Notes under the pieces: generated by a model
Databases searched by the model: none
What the model was told of the DNA's origin: nothing
The model's input: the letters and a program-made list of their open reading frames with translations, nothing else
Part shown: positions 45,258 to 55,504 of the stretch, piece by piece
Layout of the letters: every line of letters starts with the position of its first letter
Numbering within the stretch: position 1 is the stretch's first letter
Program-made: the position numbers and the translations under genes
Source: Volutella citrinella
Lineage: Eukaryota; Ascomycota; Sordariomycetes; Hypocreales; Nectriaceae
DNA: 64,000 nt
Assembly (NCBI GenBank): GCA_034401135.1
Contig: JAWZSP010000006.1
Coordinates: 1,178,001 to 1,242,000, forward strand
Direction: 5' to 3'

Positions 45258-47221
45258 GACGAGTATCATTATGTCATTTACGATCAATGCGAGCAACGTA
45301 TCCATCATTTTATCCTGATTGAAAGGCCGGGATTGCCCTGTCTGCCCTTCAAGCCTGTGACTTGGCGATAACATATTCCATAACGAGCTTTGGAGCAGTT
45401 ATTTCTCCTACCGGTTTGGATGATCTGAGCCGTATGACAACTGTGCATGCCAACCCCCGTGCGTTGGCACGGTAAACATCGTGATGTGGCGCAGTGGGGC
45501 CCCGGGTGTGCATCAGGTGGGCATCAAGGTCCCTGTCCCACGGAAATTACCTCACTTGATGACGGTGGCAAGCGACGTACGTCTTTGCATGTTTCTGTCA
45601 ATAATCTCGAGGCCAATTCACCCCTGAAAGTCTGTGTCTTGTGTATGGTGGACTGAACAGAGATGTTGACAGAACCATTGCATCTCCACAGATGACACAA
45701 ACCAGGCGGATTTCATGGAATGCATCGCGCTCTGGTAGAGGCTGCCAGGACTTCTGCGACTTTTTACAGTCTCTGGTAGATCTAGGGAATAGAACATAGT
45801 TTTCAGAGCCACAGGTCGGTCCCGGATAGCCTCAACACGGTCCGTCCCTAGCGCAGAGCCTAAATTAAGTCATTCACAACTTGAACAAACCGTTGATTGG
45901 CGAGTGGACGCGGATGGTTCGCTATATCACCTTCACCTATCGCTGCTTGCAAACGACTGCTTACTGCCTGCAGACTGTGAACCGTATGCTCCCCGCGTGG
46001 TTCGTCCTGTCAAGTGCAATGCTATCCCGGCGACTCGCAGAACAGCAACCAACCATCAGCGATTGATTGATTGGTCTGCGAAAGAGTCACCAATTGGAGC
46101 TGCCATTGTTCGAGTGGCATCTCAATTAGAGAACACAGACATCTTCCACTTCTTGTCTCATGATTAAACTGCACAAGAAGATCAATTGCGTCCAGGAGAC
46201 AGCTGCTGTGGGATATTGCCTTCTGTCTGTCTTGTTGGGAATATCGCCATCCCGCCCCAGACGCAGACGCAGACGCAACGACCCGCCCTGAGATGTGCGG
46301 CCTCTCCAATCGGGCAAGCCGCATCGCTCATCAGATCCTCTGCGTTGTCAAGATCGGACGGAGGGCTCCGATGGCCCTGCTTTGACCCACCCAAGTGTCG
46401 AAATATGCAGGTGATACGTGTTATGCTCTCAGCCTCTCCAGTAGTCGACCTTGCAGCTTGCAGGGTTCAAGGCACTTGCGGGGGAGGAGATCGGCGCGAA
46501 AAGCTCGCAACGCAAGGTACACGAGACGGAAATAATCACGCTCCCCGGGGAAGATCAGGCGAGGGCAAGGATTGGAAGGCTGGGCAAACCTGGAGCTCCA
46601 GAGAATTAATGCGGCACCACGGGGGCCGGGCATTGCCATCTGGTTGAGTTGCAGTCAGCCATCCAACCACCTCGAGTCGTGGGCTTGCAGCCACCACTGT
46701 TGTGAAACCGGGCACGCCAGACGACTTCCGGTTTGCGCCGGAAATATGGGCCACGTAATGCCCGCCAGATGCATTGGTGAAGCCAACTGCCCGGCCTTTC
46801 AATCTCCGAGCGGCGGTTGCAGTTGGGGCCGCCCTCCCTCTTCCCCACCGCCGGTTATCGTGCAACAAGCCACAGAACCTTGGCCGGGCAGCTGTAATGC
46901 ATATCATGGCCACTTATGGAGACCCATGGCCCTGTTCACCTTTCTTCTCCCCGGTGGGTCGCATCGACGTAGCACTCTCAGCCCCCAGCCCCGGCCTCCT
47001 TGTGCCTGCAACTTGTCGGAAGCTGGCCTCGGTGGCTTTGCGTCTTGCAGCCGGCATTCACCGGGACGAGGTGTCCATTTTGGCGACTCTTTTCTATATA
47101 AATCGTCCCTCTCAACGCTGGAACCGAGAAGAAGCATCCAGATCATTCCACTCACATCTCCAACACCAATAACCAACTCTTCCAACCTTTTCGATCTTTC
47201 GATCCCAACCCACCAATCAAA
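45258..47221. other. Intergenic, about 2 kb, ending in a strong promoter
   Basis: No supported gene in 45.3-46.9 kb despite overlapping short frames. The last 300 bp form the promoter of the small gene at 47222. Confidence 0.45.
47095..47102 (+). promoter_or_regulatory. TATA box
   Basis: A perfect TATATAAA lies 120 bp before the ATG of the 79-aa gene. A C/A-rich leader (CTCACATCTCCAACACCAAT) and an ATCAAAATG start context follow. This is the layout of strongly expressed fungal genes. Confidence 0.75.
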
Positions 47222-47580
47222 ATGTCTGCTCCTGCTACGTGAGTGCCTCCATCTCTTTTACCGAGCATTTTGATCCTCTGCTAACTCGGCCATCACAGCT
47301 ACTTCGAGACCCAGGCTGAGGGTGGCCGCTCCCAGTTCGTTGTCCCCCTGCCCACCTCCACCGGTCTCTCCCAGCCCGCTGGTAAGTCTCAAGAAAGATG
47401 CCCCCGAGCCTGTTTCATAGTTTCTCATTCAATTATCTAGGCCAGCTCATCAAGGGCGCCACCGACGACGAGGGCAAGCAGAAGTCCGCCGCTCTCCTCG
47501 TCGGCATCAAGCTCGACCTCGAGGCCGAGGTCCACCTCACTGCCCGCGTCAAGGGTGACATCGTTCTTGGCCTCTACTAA
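47222..47580 (+). CDS. Small conserved-looking protein, 79 aa, unknown function
   Basis: Three exons (47222-47238, 47299-47381, 47441-47580) have introns of 60 and 59 nt in phase 2 and 1. The protein begins MSAPATYFETQAEGGRSQF and ends VKGDIVLGLY. It has no signal peptide, no TM segment and no Cys. The second half alternates charged and hydrophobic residues, as in a small beta-rich or amphipathic fold. Codon use is strongly biased to C-ending codons (ACC, GTC, CTC, AAG), and with the TATA box this predicts high expression. I do not recognise the family. Two introns in an 80-codon gene with canonical splice sites argue that it is real. Confidence 0.8.
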
Positions 47581-47947
47581 GCGTTGTTTTGATGGGTATT
47601 GCATTGGTGAAGGGGTTCGGTGACGGTTTCTGATACATGACGCTTCGTTTCTTCGTGGCTAATGGCTATAACAAAATCCTCATAGATGTCTTTGATTTGA
47701 GTAGGACTCACTTCTAGAATCTACTATTACTATTCACATTACTCTATGTCCCTTGCTACGTGAAGTCAAAGCCGCTTGTATTAGATGTGCTCTCGCTGAC
47801 AGAAGACTCTTCAAGTAAAAATATGAGATTATTAGTATTGGACTCTATCTTGCTCCTCAGTCAAAGAGGACCTCGCTTAATCTATTAAACAAGAAACCAT
47901 ACCACACAACAACCAGACATCCCTTATGCACTGCAATCGACCAAATT
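47581..47947. other. Convergent 3' spacer
   Basis: AT-rich 3' flanks of the 79-aa gene (plus) and the reductase gene (minus). Nothing else seen. Confidence 0.45.
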
Positions 47948-48838
47948 TTAACCCTCAATATTCTTATGCCCCCCCTTTTCCTTTATCTTCTTCTCCAGCA
48001 CGTCGATGCCACTCAGTTCCTTAAAGAACCCATCCATGGTGCCAATCGGCAACAAGGTCGCCAGCCTGGCAGAACCGGCCTTGGATCCTCTGAATATCAT
48101 GTGTGGGGGCTTTCGCTGGCTGATGTCTGCCGCAACCTGCTTGGCCCACACCGTCTGGTCCGTCCTAGGCATATTTGACATGTCTCCAGTCATGGGCTTC
48201 TCAATCTCGTCCTTGGCGATGTTGTAAATCGAGTCTGAAGGCAACCCATCAATCGGCGCATTTTTGTGAAAGGTCGACTTGACAGCCCCAGTCACGAGGT
48301 TGACGACTCTGATATCGAATGGTGCAAGCTCCAGACGCAACGATTCGGTCATGCTGGTCGTCGCCGCTTTGGATGCTGCATAGGCTCCTTGGAACGGCGA
48401 CCCAGCGCCGAGAAGGCTGGATGCAGTCGTGTTGTTGACAATGATGGCGCCAGACGACGCCTTGAGCAAAAGCGGCACGAAGGCCTGCGTGACTCTGACG
48501 ACGGAGAAGAAGTTGAGCTCAAAGAGGTCGTGCGTCTTGGCCAGGTCAAGGTGGATGATCGGCATGCTGTAGCCCCCACCGGCGTTGTTGATGAGGCCAT
48601 CGAGAGAGCCTCCCGTCAGCTTCTTGACCTCTTCGACACACTTGGCGACCGATTCATCCGACACAACATCCATCTGCACGCACTCGATGCCGGCTTTCTG
48701 GACGGCGCTGAGCTTGGAGAGGTTGCGGCCGGACGCGATGACGCGCCATCCGGCATCTTGTAGGGCAATAGCCAGGACGGCGCCCAGGCTGTGATCCGAG
48801 CAGCCCGTCACCAAAATCGACTTCTTGGATGCTGACAT
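47948..48838 (-). CDS. Short-chain dehydrogenase, 1-acyl-DHAP reductase-like (Ayr1)
   Basis: This single-exon gene encodes 296 aa. The start at 48838 (MSASKKSILVTG) places the Rossmann strand at the N-terminus; an upstream in-frame Met adds 44 residues unlike the family. Visible SDR motifs are the TGCSDHSLG cofactor loop (11-19), NNAG at 84-87, a Ser at 140-141 and Tyr153/Lys157 in AYAASKA. The loop variant and overall pattern fit fungal NADPH-dependent 1-acyldihydroxyacetone phosphate reductases, which make lysophosphatidic acid at lipid droplets and ER. Many fungal paralogues share this pattern, so the exact substrate is uncertain. The C-terminal tail is very Lys-rich. Confidence 0.88.
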   Translation of the reverse strand: MSASKKSILVTGCSDHSLGAVLAIALQDAGWRVIASGRNLSKLSAVQKAGIECVQMDVVSDESVAKCVEEVKKLTGGSLDGLINNAGGGYSMPIIHLDLAKTHDLFELNFFSVVRVTQAFVPLLLKASSGAIIVNNTTASSLLGAGSPFQGAYAASKAATTSMTESLRLELAPFDIRVVNLVTGAVKSTFHKNAPIDGLPSDSIYNIAKDEIEKPMTGDMSNMPRTDQTVWAKQVAADISQRKPPHMIFRGSKAGSARLATLLPIGTMDGFFKELSGIDVLEKKIKEKGGHKNIEG

Positions 48839-49457
48839 GGTTTGTGATGTGTTGTGTAGAAATGCGATGTAATTGTGACGTGGTGAGGAAGGGATGGCGG
48901 TGGTGATGAAGTGAACATGGCGGCAATATCGGGGGGCAGCACCTATTTTATGCAAAACTATACTGTCCAAGTCGTTTGAGTTTCGATTTCCGCAGTTATG
49001 ACGATTTCAAATAAGAAACGGCCTGTCGGACGGCGTCACCCGCGGGAAAGGGAGGCGAGTTGTGCCTAACCCGAAACAGATAATGAAGCTTTAGAAAATT
49101 GCCTGAATAGGAAACCGCACACAATAGTTGACAGGCCTGGGATTTGTCACAGCGGTCGGATGGATAGTTACCCCGATGCGGCGGAAGGCAAGATTGGTCC
49201 AGGGCTCCGCAGGAGTCCGTAGCGGGGGTTTTCGACCCGAAAATCATGGTAGGGCTGGCATGGTATGCGGCGGAGTTTGAGCTGAGTTGCGGATTTGGCG
49301 GACTTTGGCCATAAATTGAAAACATACACGCAAACGCCGGACTTAAAGATCATGACTAATTCTTCAATGCACTGACGATCGTGATAGTACGAGAGATAAC
49401 TTTCTGCTAATGCTCTGTAAACAAGTGCGTTCAACATCCGTCGTTCAAGGCATCCAA
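48839..49457. other. Spacer upstream of the reductase gene
   Basis: Promoter side of the reductase gene and 3' flank of the next minus-strand gene. No gene or repeat recognised. Confidence 0.4.
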
Positions 49458-51875
49458 CTAGCTGTCCCGTCCAAATCGCTTATACGGAATGGCCGGCGCC
49501 GGTCCATATGCGCCGAGGGCCAGTGCCGTCACCGTCGTCGTGGCCTCACGCTGATCTGGATTCTCGGGTTCCGCGAGCTGCGGCTCCGTCACCTCGAGCT
49601 CCGTCGTCCCAACCATGCCACTTGTCGCGTTCCAGTCCTCGCGGTTGCCCTGAGCCTCCATCTGCATACCAATCAGCGTCATGGCCTCGGCGTTGAGGGT
49701 GCCCGTCCACGTCGGGCGTGAGTAGAGGAAGAACATGAGCGCCAGCAACCCGGCGACCTGGGCGCCGATGAGAACCGTGATGACCACCAGTCCGGCCAGC
49801 GTCTTCCGCGGCTTGAGGATGGTGTACCCGGGCGAGGAGAGGATCTTGCGGCCTTCCATCTCGCTGTATGACGATGCCGGCTCGACGAGATGGCCACCGC
49901 CTGCGCGGGACATGAGGGCGTCGTTTGCCACGAACATGGCAACCTCCAACAGCTTCTCTGCCTGCTCCCGCTTCTTGAACAGCCCCATGATATCTCCAAC
50001 CAGCTGGCCAACAATGACCCTGCTGGTGTCGTCTGGGTACCCGTCGTCCAGATACTTGCAGGTGTAGGAGTCGGTCACTAGCGAAAACCTGCTGAATGGT
50101 ATGGGCCCAGCCTTGCAGAGCTCGCGGAGGAGGGCCATGCTGTCGTCACGTTCTTGGGCTGGGCGCAGGACCGATGTGTTGCCGAATAATGCCAATGCCA
50201 CCGTCATGAGTGGTCCTGGAGTCATAAATTCGCTCGTGTTAAAGTAGTTTGGCGGTTGGTCGTCGAATTGAGACCCTGACGTCGTATCGTTTTTGCCGGT
50301 TCTGTCCTCGGGGTTAGCATCACATATCCTCAGCTGTGGGAAACAAGACCTACTCTGTCACCGCGGCCCAACCTCTAAATGCTCCAGAGCTACTGAACAG
50401 GTAGTCGTTGGATTTCTCCCAAAGCTCATCTCTCTCGGGCCATTTGTCCAGAAGAGGCCCGGCCATGTAGTCATTGTGGGCATTGCCAAGTTCGAAGAAA
50501 CCCCGTGTCGACGAGGCATCGCATCGCATAGCATAGCCCTCCCTACTTCCTAGGGAAGTGAAATCGAACCACAGTCTTTCCTCGACTGTCTCCTTGTTTC
50601 TTGTGTTTGGCCAGGGAGACTTGGTGCGATCTCCTTCGGCGCACACTCTCACAGTCGTGTTGGAAGCACGGAATTGCAGCGTAAACGGGTTATCGCCAGT
50701 ACATGAGGTGGGATAGTCCCAGCTTGTCTCGCACTTGACTGTCGAGTTCATGCGCATGGCACGGTGTCGCAGGATGCCCGTCGTGGTGCCGCTTTGGATG
50801 GACGACGCGAAGTAGTCCTGAAGCCTGCCCGTGGAGTCGTAGAGGTTGTCGAAGCTGTGTATTTTATTGTTTCCATACCTCACTACTGCTTTGTAAGAAG
50901 AGACGTATCTGTTGCGGCGCGCTCCATCGAGCCAGAGTTTAGGCTGGAATGTATTCTCTGTAATCCCGTGGAGCTTTTCACTGACGGTCGATACGATGAG
51001 GTCTTGGGGGATTCGTGACAGCAGAGGCAGATCCACGTCAGAGCCTACCACGGCCGGATACACAAGGGGATCGTCGTCGTCAGCGACATAATTCCTGCCA
51101 CACTTTGAGTATCCAATATCCTTGCAGGTCAATATCGCCGTGGACTCCTTTGGGACCAGGATGGGCTCCAAGGCCGGCTGTACAGCGGCTGCCAGTCAAA
51201 TCAGCAGAGTTATTGCAAAAAGATCAAAGGTAATAGGGTAAAAAGGCATCAAGCTAATGATGCATGATACGTACTGATGAGAATCAACAGGGCCCCCAGC
51301 CAGAGATACAGGGTGCTTGTCGGCGTCTTGGATTTTCTCTCAATGATGGGATTCAGCAAGGTCTTGGGGTTGATCCAATTCCTGTCGGCCAGTGCAAGCA
51401 TCTGCGTGAACCTCACGTCCTGTTCCTGTTTGCGGCGCTGGAGATAGACAACAGCGCCGCTGGCCAATAGAGCTGAAACGACAGGGACGCCCAGGATGGC
51501 AGAGATGCGCTTCAGGGAGTCCACGGCAATGACCCATCGCTCCATGGTCTCGGCATCCGAAATGGAATAGTTGCCCTGCTGTTCCAAGTACGAAGGCTTC
51601 GTCACAGGGCGATACATCATGATGCAAGTGAAGATCCACGGCAGGACGAGCAGCACCAAGTAAAAGACGAACAGAAACAGCGGCCCAGTCCTGTATCTGA
51701 AGCCATGGTCCGATCCTGCCCTGGACAGGTCGACGACGGGCCCGCGCTTGGGGACATCGGGCGCATCGCGGGTGTATGGGGGCAGAGACGAGGCGACACT
51801 CGGCCTTTGAGGGCTCGGGGGAAGGGTGGACGACGAGTCCCGCCGTGGCAAGTCTCGAAGTTCCGTGTCTGCCAT
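49458..51875 (-). CDS. Large multispan membrane glycoprotein, fungal, unknown function
   Basis: Three exons (51875-51275, 51188-50354, 50301-49458) are joined by introns of 86 nt (phase 1) and 52 nt (phase 2; branch site TGCTAAC near the acceptor), giving 759 aa. An N-terminal Ser/Pro-rich cytosolic stretch is followed by TM helices at about 66-87 (FLFVFYLVLLVLPWIFTCIMM), 123-146 and 189-203. A Cys-containing extracellular domain of nearly 500 residues follows with N-x-T/S sites (NTT, NST, NAT). One more helix lies near residue 655 (LVVITVLIGAQVAGLLALMFF), then a tail of about 80 residues. The layout resembles fungal DUF3176-like proteins but I do not assign it. Function unknown. Confidence 0.8.
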
Positions 51876-52929
51876 GGCGTGACGAGATTGTTGATGTTCT
51901 GGCAGCTAGAATAACAAATGTTCGGAGTAATATCTGGCGCTTCACTGTACCGTCCCCCTGTCATGGACCAAGTAAGCACTCAAGCAGTGATGGGGCGAAG
52001 CACAGTGGTCGGCTCACAGGGGAAAGGGCCGATCGAAACAACGGGGGAAAGACTTGTCTATAATACCCGCCCGACAGGTGGGAGAGAGCGGCAGTCAGCC
52101 CTGGCTTGGGCGTGGCGCATTCGTGCCGCTGCTGGTCCAACAATCCCGCACCCATGTTGCAGGTGGCCGTTTCTCTACTAGCTACTTGGGCTTGCGCCAC
52201 CGCAGAGAGGCAGGTAACCATTGACTCGCCCCAGGGAGCCCTGAATAAGTGGATCGAATGTCGAGGCTGCCAAGTCGGGGTCTCGGCTTGGGGTCCATAT
52301 TGGGAATTTCGTATTGGATTCTGGGTCAACAGCCATCCCTCATCAACTACCAAATCTTACCTCCTCATTAAACACAGGAAAGCATCAAAGAGGCTGCAGG
52401 CAGTACCTAGACGGTCCCATGATTGCCGTGATTGCTGTGCATGGTCAGGTGTTGCGCGAACAGACCACCCCGCAGGGCGAGCCAATGTGTCTCGCATGGC
52501 TAGCGAATAAACTTGGAGGCAAGGCTTACTCGGTCCAAGCCACACTTTGAATCGACTCCGTGGCATCGGTGGGGGAGTGTGGTGTGGTGTGGTGTGGCCT
52601 GACAGCATCCCGGTACCTTGTCAGCATTGCCGTCTAGCTACTCTTCGGGCTCTGTCTGGGCTGTGAGCATTCATTGTTTTAAAGTATTTTACACAAAACA
52701 AGCATCTCCAAGGCCTGTGAGACAAAATCCCCCGCGTTTGGAAGCCCGCATGTTTCTGCAGCTCCCTGCAGCGTGTGGCGTCGCCAAGTCCGCTCGCCAT
52801 CGGAGGATCCATCGACTTCAGCTCGTTCCAGTCACTGGCGCGGCGCAGTCAGAATCCCACCGGCTACTGCATTGTGTTTTCAAGTGCTATAGCCTATCTG
52901 TGCAGCGTCCCACTCTTCTGTTTGGTAGG
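51876..52929. other. Intergenic with short GTGTG repeat
   Basis: No supported gene. A (GTGTG)4 run lies at 52577-52597. Confidence 0.4.
52577..52597. repeat. GTGTG minisatellite, about 4 copies
   Basis: Perfect 5-bp tandem repeat read directly from the sequence; 21 bp long. Confidence 0.85.
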
Positions 52930-54915
52930 CTATGCGGGTTCTACCCTTGGCGCTGTCTGTCCTACTTCAGCCTTTGGTGGCAGACTACCATCCACCTCTT
53001 CCACGTCCGCCTGCTCGACTCTCAGCCGCCCATCGATCCGTTTTAGAAGTGCCAGGTTCTCAGACGCCATCCAATGCGATACACGGTCTCCCTGCCAGCG
53101 CTTCGGCATCACATCAATAAAGGAATCAAAGAAGCTGATGACAATGAGCGCCGCTGAGACAACCACCACGACCACGACCCCAACCAAACTCAGAGACGTG
53201 TGGTTGGAGGAGCGATATTTAATCTTCCCACACATAATCTTCTGGTACTCTGGGCCCCATATATTCTCAGCCAGCTTGGCGTCCAGCCCTGCAGGCTTCT
53301 CAATGGTGTTGTACACAGCGAGCTGGATCGAGGCCAGACTTGTGGCAAACCAGTACGAGAGCTCGCTCTTCCACTGCTCCGGCTCGAGATACAGCTGGTT
53401 CCCCGACACGAGAAACCTTGATGCCCGTAGAGCCGAGGATGAGTGTCGGTTGCCAATCGCCCCCTGTAGATGGGACTTGGATATCGTTAGCATGGGCAAG
53501 TCCAGGGCCGCGATGAAGGCTTCGCGGGTCTTGTTGTGGCCGGCTGGCAGGTCGACCAGAGATGTGGTGTTGAGATCTCGATTTGTTGCAAAGAAGCCGG
53601 ACCACGGTGTGCATCGCCGAGTGGATGATGAGCATATCCGATACCGTTCGTCGCATCCGATGACGTTGAGCCATCGGTCCATCATGTACGGGTAAGGGAA
53701 GTCTTTGGTGTCGAACCCTAGCGTCTCCGTGTCGTTGCTCCATTCAATCTTTGTGTGCACCGACCAAAATGGGTCATCCGACTCGTTGCGAAAGCTGATG
53801 CTCCTCCCTTGTAATAGAATCAGGCTCGGTCCATGGTTGCCATGGCGAAGCTGATCGTTGAAGTACAAGTCCTTTGCGATAGACCCCGGTACAATGGGGT
53901 ATTCTAGAGGAATATGAAAGCCAGACAGCTTGTAAGTTCCGCCTTTTACCTCATGCGGAACCGGGAAGAGCTGGTTTGTCGTGTTCAAACCGTCCAGGCT
54001 CGGGAGCCTGAAGAAGTTGTAGTAACTCAACCTTTCGTTGCTAGAGAGCCACGAAAGATTCGCCGCAGTGTATGTACTCACAAAGAAGAGATTCTCATGC
54101 AGCGGTGCGCATATGCTTCTTCTCCGAAAGGTAAGGTCGTCAACGAATGGCATATTGACGCCAAGAGAGGCCAGGCTAACATTCCCCGTGTCCATGGCAA
54201 ATGATTCCTTAGTCCGACATACATGGCTCGCAAACGGACAACTGGCATTGTGTTCCGTGGAAAAGGGTATCGACTGGCTTGCCAGCCTCTGGCAGTCAAA
54301 GATGCCAGATGATGTCGAGTTAAAGTAGCAGTTCTGAACATAGTTGTCGGCGTTGAGTGTTTCATTGAGCGACATCTCGCTCTGCAATGCGAGTGAGTTG
54401 ATGCCAACCGCCTTTGGCGCCCACTGGCCACACGTCGGCGTTGCACTCGAGACCACCATTCGGCCCAGAACAATCTGCGACGTCAAAATGGATGCGGCAA
54501 TAAAGGCGGCCCAGTGGCACAAGGCGACGAAGCTGACCAATATCTCCCCCAGACGCGGCCGCACTTTGGCGAAGAGCGTGCCGTCTGTGTATGCGAGACC
54601 GAAGAGACCAAAAGCGGCCCCGGTGGCTGTTTCTGAGTTGCGAAGAATGACTTGCGGCCCGGTGATTTCAAGGTCGGATGCCTGGTCACCATGATGGTCT
54701 TTCTGTCCCTTCGCCTTGTACAGCGCCAGCATGTAGAGCACGAACCGGGTGATCCGCCAGCTGCGCACACCTGCAACACCTACCAACGTTGCCAGGAACG
54801 CCAACATGATGGCGGCATCCCTATTGCTGAGCGTGAGTACTTTGTTTGTGCCGCCGTCCTTGGTGTACTCTGTCCAGACGCCCAGCTGAGGCCCTGCAGA
54901 GCCGGCAAAGGCCAT
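52930..54915 (-). CDS. Large membrane glycoprotein, fungal, unknown function
   Basis: This single-exon gene encodes 661 aa. TM helices are seen at about 35-55 (AAIMLAFLATLVGVAGV) and 125-150 (LVSFVALCHWAAFIAASIL), and near the C-terminus (SLVGVVVVVVVSAALIVISFF, about 575-598). Between them lies an extracellular domain of about 420 residues with many Cys and at least ten N-x-S/T sites. The last 60 residues are charged and cytosolic. It resembles uncharacterised integral membrane proteins common in Sordariomycetes. It lies one gene away from another protein of the same general design on the same strand, though the two sequences are not obviously alike. No enzyme motif. Confidence 0.8.
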   Translation of the reverse strand: MAFAGSAGPQLGVWTEYTKDGGTNKVLTLSNRDAAIMLAFLATLVGVAGVRSWRITRFVLYMLALYKAKGQKDHHGDQASDLEITGPQVILRNSETATGAAFGLFGLAYTDGTLFAKVRPRLGEILVSFVALCHWAAFIAASILTSQIVLGRMVVSSATPTCGQWAPKAVGINSLALQSEMSLNETLNADNYVQNCYFNSTSSGIFDCQRLASQSIPFSTEHNASCPFASHVCRTKESFAMDTGNVSLASLGVNMPFVDDLTFRRRSICAPLHENLFFVSTYTAANLSWLSSNERLSYYNFFRLPSLDGLNTTNQLFPVPHEVKGGTYKLSGFHIPLEYPIVPGSIAKDLYFNDQLRHGNHGPSLILLQGRSISFRNESDDPFWSVHTKIEWSNDTETLGFDTKDFPYPYMMDRWLNVIGCDERYRICSSSTRRCTPWSGFFATNRDLNTTSLVDLPAGHNKTREAFIAALDLPMLTISKSHLQGAIGNRHSSSALRASRFLVSGNQLYLEPEQWKSELSYWFATSLASIQLAVYNTIEKPAGLDAKLAENIWGPEYQKIMCGKIKYRSSNHTSLSLVGVVVVVVVSAALIVISFFDSFIDVMPKRWQGDRVSHWMASENLALLKRIDGRLRVEQADVEEVDGSLPPKAEVGQTAPRVEPA

Positions 54916-55504
54916 TGCGGCGAATCTGGCTCCGAGGATATCGATGTTGGTTGGTCAAAAGCAGCAAGTTGTGTCTAGCAACAGATGAGTGCGGTTATTT
55001 CATCAATCTGCGCCTGTTGTCTGGTGTGCCATCGCGCCTAATGCTGCCAAGGCTTCTAGCCCACTGCGGTGACAGCCATGACCCTACCTCGAGCTTCAGC
55101 TGCACATTCTGGCCTATCTGATCCGCTGTGGCGCAAGCCTACGACGCATTTGGCGCCGCGAGGCAGATTTCGTCCTTCAGCTCGCTTACCGCCAGTTTAT
55201 TCCATCGCCATCCGCCCTAACGTAGCCCATGGGTGAGAACAAAATTTTAAGCTTAACTTTAGCATTCGTATGGGGTATGAGTTAGCAACCGAGTAGCTTA
55301 TCTTCCATTTGCAGGCTCCGCTTCCCCAAGATGACATTGTTACTCGACCAGCTACCAAGACAATGGAAGCGGGGTTGCGCTGTGCCCTTGTACGCCACTT
55401 TCCCTAGTCTGTTTCACCTGCATCCTCGGCAAGACATTGCTCCATGATGCACCATGCTGGGCAATAGGACACGCGATGCAACATCATGTCTCTCCTAAGC
55501 TAAT
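54916..55504. other. Spacer between membrane protein and NLR-like gene
   Basis: About 590 bp, moderately AT-rich. Promoter of the membrane-protein gene and 3' flank of the NLR-like gene. Nothing else seen. Confidence 0.4.

Noticed and set aside
50320..50353. Shorter 25- or 28-nt introns joining exons 2 and 3 of the 759-aa membrane protein
   Set aside because: Below the usual minimum fungal intron size; a 52-nt intron with a TGCTAAC branch site fits the frame better.
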